11,530 nucleotides of DNA from an uncultured Gammaproteobacteria bacterium (lineage in GTDB: Bacteria > Pseudomonadota > Gammaproteobacteria > UBA9214). The position numbers and the translations under genes were made by a program. The notes beneath the pieces were generated by a model. The model ran no database searches. It saw only the letters and a list, made by a program, of their open reading frames with translations, and was not told the origin of the DNA. Positions 6,972 to 11,530 of this stretch are shown here, piece by piece (position 1 is the first letter of the stretch; every line of letters starts with the position of its first letter). The stretch lies in NCBI GenBank assembly GCA_905480305.1, contig CAJQPV010000128.1:1-11530 (forward strand). The letters are read 5' to 3'.

Positions 6972-7574
6972 ATGCCCTTGAATAGTGTCGAAGTTGAAGA
7001 AATTGACTGGATCAAGGGTGTGGCCTTTCCCCGAGGCGTGCGCTTTCGTCAGATCATCGTCACCGGGCCGCCAGGCAGTGGCAAGTCCAGCCTGATACAG
7101 AAGCTCGGTGGCTGGCCGGAAGAAGGCTGTATCGATCTGGCGATGGATCACTGGTGGCGTAGCCGAGTCCTGGCATTCAGACCGCGGGAAGTCCACTTTA
7201 GAATACCGTTCAAAGGGTTTCGTGACAGCCATACTGTGTTTGACCGGGCCTGGCTTGACGCACCGACTCCGGTGGATTACGGACGGATCCATATCCCGCC
7301 GGGAAAACTCTGGTTTTTTCAGACCAGCTGGAAAGCGAGATTTGTCTTTGATTTCCAGCTTTCGCCAGCGAATCGCATTTACACTATACGCAAGACTCGT
7401 GCTGCGATTCAAAGCCATCCGGTCGACAGGACCTTTACAAAAGCAGATATCGAGCGCCAATGTGCAGTTTATGCATTGCTGGCGCAGCACTTTCACCGTT
7501 GCGGAATGCGGGTTTTTGTACGTACCGATTTCGACGGTATGCCCCGGACGATTATTGATACGGAAGATTACTAG
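6972..7574 (+). CDS. Uncharacterised P-loop nucleotide-binding protein
   Basis: This 200-aa soluble protein has a clear Walker A loop, GPPGSGKSS (32-40), after a hydrophobic strand (RQIIVT). The segment IDLAMDHWW (54-62) could hold an acidic substrate or Mg2+ residue, as in small-molecule kinases, and FRPREVHFRIPFKG (69-82) is a basic/aromatic stretch that looks conserved-like. The family is not recognised and no substrate can be assigned. The start is taken as ATG 6972, with GGGA at 6962-6965; a TTG at 6969 is less likely. It lies about 97 nt after pit on the same strand, so it may be a distal member of that operon. Its stop codon shares the CTAG at 7571-7574 with the stop of the convergent metallophosphatase gene. 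Confidence 0.7.
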   Translation: MPLNSVEVEEIDWIKGVAFPRGVRFRQIIVTGPPGSGKSSLIQKLGGWPEEGCIDLAMDHWWRSRVLAFRPREVHFRIPFKGFRDSHTVFDRAWLDAPTPVDYGRIHIPPGKLWFFQTSWKARFVFDFQLSPANRIYTIRKTRAAIQSHPVDRTFTKADIERQCAVYALLAQHFHRCGMRVFVRTDFDGMPRTIIDTEDY

Positions 7575-8998
7575 AGCTGTTCATTTAGCCACGTGGTTAA
7601 CGCTTCAACCGGGTAGATTTGCGGCACCATCTTGCCGTCAATACCGATGAATGTGCCGACACGACCGGGTCGGGAGCTGATGACGACATGGTGTTGATTA
7701 ATTTGACCGACGTTCAGCCACAACGTCTCATCGACAGAGCAGGGGTGATGGCCGACAATAAACGGGGTATCTTTGCCGACATCCAGACCCTTGCGGAACT
7801 GGCGGACATCGCTACGGGTATAGCCGGCGGGGAAGGCCGTTGTTCTAACCCTGTTCCAGGTCATGTCATGCACTATATCGGGGAACTGGTGTGCATCGAC
7901 CAGGATTTGCCTCGAAACCTTTCGGCGCGCGGGCCCTGCATGGCAGGCAATAAAATCTCTTGAAACGACCAGTAAAGGAGACTGTTGATAAAAGAGCTCC
8001 AGCCCTGCCTTGTACTCTTCGCCTCGTGAGGACAGCACATGTTTTTCCCAGAGCAGACCCTGGGGGACCCCTCGCTTCATTATCTCATGCAGAAAACTGT
8101 CGTGGTTCCCAATGGTATAGAAAACGTTGTCAGGAAAGCGCAGCTTCATTCTGAAAATCAGATCCATTATTAGCAACGAGCTTTCCATGTCCTCGAGACA
8201 GCCAGGCTCCTCCGGATGCACGGCATCCCCAAGGATGATCAATGCGGTTGTACCTTTCTCCATGCCGTCAAGGACGGCATTCTCACTGAGAATCGTGAGT
8301 AGATTATCAATCCGCGCATGCAGATCCCCGACGAGTATCGGCGTGACATTGTCCGCTAACTCGAGGATGCCGCCAGGATTGCCGAGTGCATCCTTGTGAT
8401 GGCCGACTTCGTTCATGAGGAGGGCATTGACCTGTTTCAGGGTTGCGCTTGCTTCCGGCGCTGGTAATGGCTGAAGCGGTCCGCCGAATATTTCCAGCAC
8501 TCTCATCAAGGCAGACCTGCGCCGTGCCGTAGTGACAGGAATTTCACGGCTATCGCCGGCCAATGAGACATAGGTGCCTAATTCCGAAACCGGATCCCTG
8601 AAGATCAGGCTGTCACCGTTGTGAGCAACTGAAAACTTGCGGCGAAATGCATCACGTGGTGAGCTGAACAGGTGTTCCTGATATTCAATCTTGCTGTCGA
8701 TTGCCAGTGTGCTGCCGGGTGACAGCCTTTGAAAGTGGGCGACGCCGCTATGGCGTCGCTCCGGGTCGAACAGAATGAAGTCACAGGGTGATTTGTACTC
8801 AGCAGCAGCGACGCCAGGGTCTGGCGACAGGATGAGCATTTGCTTGCCCATCTCGATCCGATACTCCTGATAGCCACTGAGTGGGATACGCAGTTCCCTG
8901 CCCGAGAGTCGAAGCTTTTGGGACTGCTCGAGGGTAACGGTTTCCGGGTCAGGATCAAAATAATCCCGAATATTTCCCCAAATGGATTTTTTCGTCAT
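7571..8998 (-). CDS. PPP-type metallophosphatase with possible FHA-like N-terminal domain
   Basis: The C-terminal part of this 475-aa protein is a calcineurin-like/PPP phosphoesterase: GDLHA (224-228), GDAVHPE (257-263) in place of the usual GDxVDRG, GNHD (297-300) for GNHE, CHAGP (352-356) for HGGL, and GHHP (416-419). These are the di-metal ligands of Ser/Thr phosphatase-like enzymes. The N-terminal part is beta-rich; residues 122-145 end in FRDPVSELGTYVSL, which recalls the FHA ending D-x2-S-xNGTYV, though the Asn is Leu. Phosphopeptide binding is therefore only a suggestion. No signal peptide or membrane segment is seen. ATG 8998 is preferred because an extended -10 lies upstream at 9057-9065; a GTG at 9073 would add 25 residues. 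Neither start has a good Shine-Dalgarno. It converges with the P-loop gene. The substrate is unknown. Confidence 0.8.
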   Translation of the reverse strand: MTKKSIWGNIRDYFDPDPETVTLEQSQKLRLSGRELRIPLSGYQEYRIEMGKQMLILSPDPGVAAAEYKSPCDFILFDPERRHSGVAHFQRLSPGSTLAIDSKIEYQEHLFSSPRDAFRRKFSVAHNGDSLIFRDPVSELGTYVSLAGDSREIPVTTARRRSALMRVLEIFGGPLQPLPAPEASATLKQVNALLMNEVGHHKDALGNPGGILELADNVTPILVGDLHARIDNLLTILSENAVLDGMEKGTTALIILGDAVHPEEPGCLEDMESSLLIMDLIFRMKLRFPDNVFYTIGNHDSFLHEIMKRGVPQGLLWEKHVLSSRGEEYKAGLELFYQQSPLLVVSRDFIACHAGPARRKVSRQILVDAHQFPDIVHDMTWNRVRTTAFPAGYTRSDVRQFRKGLDVGKDTPFIVGHHPCSVDETLWLNVGQINQHHVVISSRPGRVGTFIGIDGKMVPQIYPVEALTTWLNEQL

Positions 8999-9056
8999 GC
9001 TGGAGTGAACCGGTTTCACGAAAGGGCTGCAGCTGGCTTTGATGTTGAGTGTATAT

Positions 9057-9065
9057 AGTGTAGCA
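9057..9065 (-). promoter_or_regulatory. Extended -10 promoter candidate for the metallophosphatase gene
   Basis: Read on the minus strand this is TGCTACACT: an extended TGn motif followed by TACACT (4/6 match). TTGAAA lies 22 bp upstream of the TG-extended element, too far for a normal -35. The predicted start near 9050 falls downstream of the GTG at 9073 and so favours translation from ATG 8998. Confidence 0.3.
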
Positions 9066-9118
9066 GATGACACTCAGGATTTTTCAAATGCAAGCGATGT
9101 CTGTCTGCGCTGTTTTAC

Positions 9119-9235
9119 CGTCGTAATATTGTCATCGGCAGCGGTAGTATTTTGGTGTTATGGGTTGTTACACTGCCGGCTGGTATTATTGCTGTCGTGT
9201 TGTTTTTCTTCCCACTGCAAAGGACATCTGACTGA
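9119..9235 (+). pseudogene. C-terminal relic of a second PiT phosphate permease
   Basis: In the frame that stops at 9233-9235, residues VIGSGSILVLWVVTLPAG, then IIAVVLFFFPLQ, align with the C-terminus of the intact PiT of this window (VIGN-IVVSWVVTLPVG, then AALAALFFFTLK; intact residues 390-417). One two-residue gap is needed, and by hand count about 17 of 28 aligned residues are identical. Codons 9161-9223 match the intact gene at about 60% of bases, with many differences at third positions, so this was a diverged paralogue rather than a fresh duplicate. Similarity fades upstream of about 9119, and no start codon with a Shine-Dalgarno exists in this frame. The NUDIX gene begins 36 nt downstream. 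The rest of 9074-9271 holds nothing else recognisable. Confidence 0.7.
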
Positions 9236-9271
9236 AGTGCATCTGACAAGCAGTAGCAACAAGCTGACCCT

Positions 9272-9682
9272 ATGGCTGTAAAATCCGACTATTTTTGCCA
9301 TCAGTCCGGCGTTATCCCCTACCGGTTACGTAAAGGGAGTCTTGAAATCCTCCTGATTACGTCACGCAAAGAACGCTGCTGGATTATTCCCAAAGGCATC
9401 ATCGAGCACGAATACAGTGCGCGTAACTCGGCCGCCAAGGAAGCGCTGGAAGAGGCGGGCGTCAAGGGCAGTGTGCACAGGAAGTTACTGGGTGTCTATC
9501 GGAACAGGAAGTTGGGCAAGACCTGTACTGTCAAGGTCTATCCCATGCGAGTCACCCGGATTTACAAGGTCTGGGCAGAATCCGATCGTGAACGTGAATG
9601 GGTGTCGCTGAAGAAGGCACTTAAGCTGGTTTCAAATGACGGATTAAAGCGGGTAATAAAGAAATTGCCGGCAACAATCTGA
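9272..9682 (+). CDS. NUDIX hydrolase
   Basis: This 136-aa protein is the size of a single NUDIX domain. The NUDIX helix spans 42-64, with KEALEEAGV (56-64) supplying the metal-binding glutamates E57, E60 and E61. The first Glu of the canonical G-x5-E is Tyr48, and the usual Arg before the Glu is Lys56. WIIPKG (37-42) precedes it, as in the diadenosine/diphosphoinositol-polyphosphate-hydrolase-like group. Such enzymes cleave X-O-P-P bonds, and some relatives act on ApnA or polyP; the polyP context makes this tempting but unproven. No clear Shine-Dalgarno precedes ATG 9272. The pit relic lies just upstream, and only 15 nt separate its stop from the stop of convergent phoR. Confidence 0.88.
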   Translation: MAVKSDYFCHQSGVIPYRLRKGSLEILLITSRKERCWIIPKGIIEHEYSARNSAAKEALEEAGVKGSVHRKLLGVYRNRKLGKTCTVKVYPMRVTRIYKVWAESDREREWVSLKKALKLVSNDGLKRVIKKLPATI

Positions 9683-9697
9683 TCAGACCGGGGGTTT

Positions 9698-10999
9698 TCA
9701 AATAACTCTTGCAGGCGGGAAGTGGCAGCTAAAGGTGCTGCCACCACCCACCGTGCTGATGATTTCCAGCTCCGCCTCATGGTGCTCGAGTATATGTTTA
9801 ACAATGGCCAGTCCGAGGCCTGTTCCCCCGGTATCCCGTGAATGGCTGGCGTCGACGCGATAGAGCCGTTCTGTCAGCCGGGGGATATGGCGGGTAGCAA
9901 TACCTTCGCCGCTGTCAGTAACACTGAGATGGGCGCCCGCAGCGTCTACCTGCCATCGAACACTGATTTCTGCCTTGTTTGGTGTGTGCCTGACTGCATT
10001 GGTAACCAGGTTTGAAAACGCGGTACGGAGTTCATTTGCGTTACCGCGCAATCCGTCTTGGGAGTGAATTTCCAGTTGCAGAACGTGTTGAGCCGGACCG
10101 CTCAAGGTGCGCGCCTCTTCGATAATCGTTGCGAGCAGTTCCGCTACCGGAACATGTTCGTCAGCTGTTGTTTGCTGCTGCGTCTCCAGGCGTGTCAATG
10201 TCAGCAGATCGGAGACCAGGTCGTTCATACGACTGGCCTGCTGAAGTATCAGCCCGGTTGAGTGCTTTAACCGCGCCGCATCAGTTGTATCTGTATTCAG
10301 CAATTCAGCAAGTCCGTAAATGACAGTCAGCGGAGTGCGCAGTTCATGGGATACATTGGCGACAAAGTCACGTCGTGCTATATCGAGGTAATACTGGCGG
10401 GTTATATCGCGTGCCACGAGCATCAGCCGCCCGGCATCATGTTGCAGCCGGGTAATAAAAATCGACAGTATGATGGCCGGGTTTGCCGGTGAAGTAATGA
10501 CCTGCGGCAGGGTGAAGTGACCGCCATCCAGATATTCAGTGAGCACCGGGTCCGGTGCGAGCGCTGTCAGTAACCGCCCCTGTGAACCTGGCCATTCAAT
10601 TCCCAGCAGATTGCCGGCGGCGGGGTTGCACCAGTCGACCCGGCCAGACGGCTCCAGAATGGCCACCCCGTCGGGCAATGAATTGACGGTATCCCTGAAG
10701 CGATCAAGCCGATTCGAGAGGTCACGGTTGCGGGTGAGATGACTGACGTGCAGTTGCTGGATGGTATGGACGATATCTTTCCACAGACCTGTGGGGCGCG
10801 GTTCACGACAACCATCCTGTTCGAGCAAGTGCTTCAGGCCGGCCAGCTGGTACAGGTGCCAACCGAGATAAACAAGCAGGCCAGCTAACAGGCAGGGCAG
10901 TAGCAGCCCCGTTAACAGGCCGGCCAGGCCTGCTATGAGCGCTATTGTGAGAAACAGCCGGAGTTCTTCTCGCCAGTGGTTGGGCATGGAGAACATCAT
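9698..10999 (-). CDS. phoR: Phosphate regulon sensor histidine kinase PhoR
   Basis: This 433-aa inner-membrane sensor kinase phosphorylates PhoB when Pi is scarce. Two hydrophobic segments lie close together within residues 14-50 with almost no periplasmic loop, as in PhoR. A charged linker and a PAS domain (about 104-195, containing DGVAILEPSGRVDWCNPAAG) follow. The HisKA box SHELRTPL (217-224) carries the phospho-accepting H218. The HATPase domain has the N box NLVTNAVRHTP (330-340), G1 DSGEGI (362-367) and G2 GGTGLGLAI (391-399). Three ATGs (10999, 10996, 10987) compete and none has a good Shine-Dalgarno. phoB lies upstream on the same strand, but 158 nt away with a palindromic repeat between, wider than in most phoBR operons. 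The 3' end converges on the NUDIX gene. Confidence 0.93.
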   Translation of the reverse strand: MMFSMPNHWREELRLFLTIALIAGLAGLLTGLLLPCLLAGLLVYLGWHLYQLAGLKHLLEQDGCREPRPTGLWKDIVHTIQQLHVSHLTRNRDLSNRLDRFRDTVNSLPDGVAILEPSGRVDWCNPAAGNLLGIEWPGSQGRLLTALAPDPVLTEYLDGGHFTLPQVITSPANPAIILSIFITRLQHDAGRLMLVARDITRQYYLDIARRDFVANVSHELRTPLTVIYGLAELLNTDTTDAARLKHSTGLILQQASRMNDLVSDLLTLTRLETQQQTTADEHVPVAELLATIIEEARTLSGPAQHVLQLEIHSQDGLRGNANELRTAFSNLVTNAVRHTPNKAEISVRWQVDAAGAHLSVTDSGEGIATRHIPRLTERLYRVDASHSRDTGGTGLGLAIVKHILEHHEAELEIISTVGGGSTFSCHFPPARVI

Positions 11000-11025
11000 A
11001 CTATTGGATAAAGATAGATATTATT

Positions 11026-11097
11026 GCCACGGAAGCACGCGGAATTACACGGAAATATTTGTTATAAGGCATTTTTTCTTCCGTGTGCTTCCGTGGC
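11026..11097. repeat. MITE-like palindromic element between phoB and phoR
   Basis: Perfect 13-bp terminal inverted repeats, GCCACGGAAGCAC (11026-11038) and GTGCTTCCGTGGC (11085-11097), enclose 46 nt. A second inner pair, CACGGAA (11048-11054) and TTCCGTG (11079-11085), gives a nested dyad. TATT occurs directly on both sides (11022-11025 and 11098-11101), as a target-site duplication would, though four AT-rich bases are weak proof. CACGGAA/TTCCGTG-type repeats recur in many gammaproteobacterial genomes as I recall; this cannot be verified here. It encodes nothing. The rest of the phoB-phoR gap (11000-11157) shows no other clear element. Confidence 0.7.
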
Positions 11098-11157
11098 TAT
11101 TCAATACAGAGTTTAAGTGGAATCAGGCAAGCCATGCCGTCATGGAGGGGCCCGGGT

Positions 11158-11530
11158 TCAATCGTGCGTGGAAAACCGGTAGCCGGCACCGCGAACAGTC
11201 TGGATCAGCCGGTCGTGTCCTGACGACTCCAGCGATTTACGCAGGCGGCGGATATGTACATCGATGGTGCGTTCCTCGACCCAGACGCTGGTTCCCCAGA
11301 CGCGATCAATTAATTGTTCGCGGCTGTAAACCCGCTCCGGATGTGTCATAAAGAACAGCAGTAATTGATATTCCATGGGTGCCAGTTCCAGCAGGTTATT
11401 ATTGATGCTGACCCGGTGAGTTCCCTGATCCAGCCGCAGTATCCCGGCCTCCAGGATTTCCCCGCCGCTATCCTGCCGGGTACGGCGCAGTACCGCCTTG
11501 ATGCGTGCCAGTAGCTCGGAGATTGAAAAG
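11158..11530 (-). CDS. phoB: Phosphate response regulator PhoB, C-terminal part (5' end outside window)
   Basis: The visible 123 residues start at the very end of the receiver domain ([16 protein letters not shown]) and continue into a complete OmpR/PhoB winged-helix DNA-binding domain: [14 protein letters not shown], then [12 protein letters not shown], then the recognition helix [16 protein letters not shown], ending [11 protein letters not shown]. The protein activates Pho-regulon promoters after phosphorylation by PhoR. An internal ATG at 11376 is within the domain and is not the start; the frame stays open to the window edge. phoR follows 158 nt downstream on the same strand. The PhoB label rests on sequence resemblance plus the adjacent phoR. 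Confidence 0.92.
   Translation of the reverse strand, partial: FSISELLARIKAVLRRTRQDSGGEILEAGILRLDQGTHRVSINNNLLELAPMEYQLLLFFMTHPERVYSREQLIDRVWGTSVWVEERTIDVHIRRLRKSLESSGHDRLIQTVRGAGYRFSTHD

Noticed and set aside
8999..9073. GTG start at 9073 for the metallophosphatase (25 extra residues)
   Set aside because: A candidate extended -10 lies inside the extension and there is no Shine-Dalgarno. The choice is tentative, because ATG 8998 also lacks a good one.
9039..9281. Possible small membrane protein read from a TTG near 9039 across the intergenic gap
   Set aside because: It has no Shine-Dalgarno and a Cys/Ser/Leu-rich composition. The recognisable PiT-like residues are in a different frame of the same DNA, so the hydrophobic look is a by-product of the relic.

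Overview
The window reads as chromosomal DNA of a gammaproteobacterium. The 23S and 5S rRNA tails align base for base with the E. coli pattern apart from scattered, partly compensated changes, and the proteins (two-domain PAP, PhoB/PhoR, TIGR00153-type PhoU-like protein) are of proteobacterial type. I cannot name a genus from sequence alone.

Layout. Positions 1-478 are the 3' end of a 23S rRNA gene, followed by a spacer without tRNA, a 5S rRNA gene and a strong intrinsic terminator (716-746). Everything after it concerns phosphate, polyphosphate (polyP) or phosphoryl transfer: a class I PPK2 polyP kinase (871-1710, +); a 2-phosphoglycerate-kinase-like P-loop protein with two tandem ATP-cone-like repeats (1851-3044, -); a two-domain polyP:AMP phosphotransferase, PAP (3172-4743, +), divergent from it; a PhoU-like Pit accessory protein and a PiT phosphate permease (4878-6874, +); an unassigned P-loop protein (6972-7574, +); a PPP-type metallophosphatase with a possible FHA-like N-terminus (7571-8998, -); the C-terminal relic of a second, diverged PiT permease (about 9119-9235, +); a NUDIX hydrolase (9272-9682, +); and the phosphate two-component system, phoR (9698-10999, -) and the 3' part of phoB (from 11158, -, running off the window).

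How the genes fit together. PiT with its PhoU-like partner moves Pi across the membrane. PPK2 and PAP interconvert polyP with ADP/ATP and AMP/ADP. PhoR/PhoB sense Pi. The 2PGK-like kinase, the P-loop protein, the metallophosphatase and the NUDIX protein have no assigned substrate, but their placement among polyP genes suggests a link to polyP or phosphorylated metabolites. No Pho box was found upstream of the intact transport or polyP genes.

The main regulatory signal is a perfect FNR/Anr-type box, TTGAT-N4-ATCAA, inside a perfect 13-bp-arm palindrome. It sits 41.5 bp from the start site predicted by a TAGAAT -10 element, ahead of the PhoU-like/PiT pair. This is the classical class II FNR promoter geometry and predicts oxygen-responsive control of phosphate transport. 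Other notable points are the pit relic, a dyad-symmetric divergent promoter between pap and the 2PGK-like gene, and a MITE-like palindromic element between phoB and phoR.
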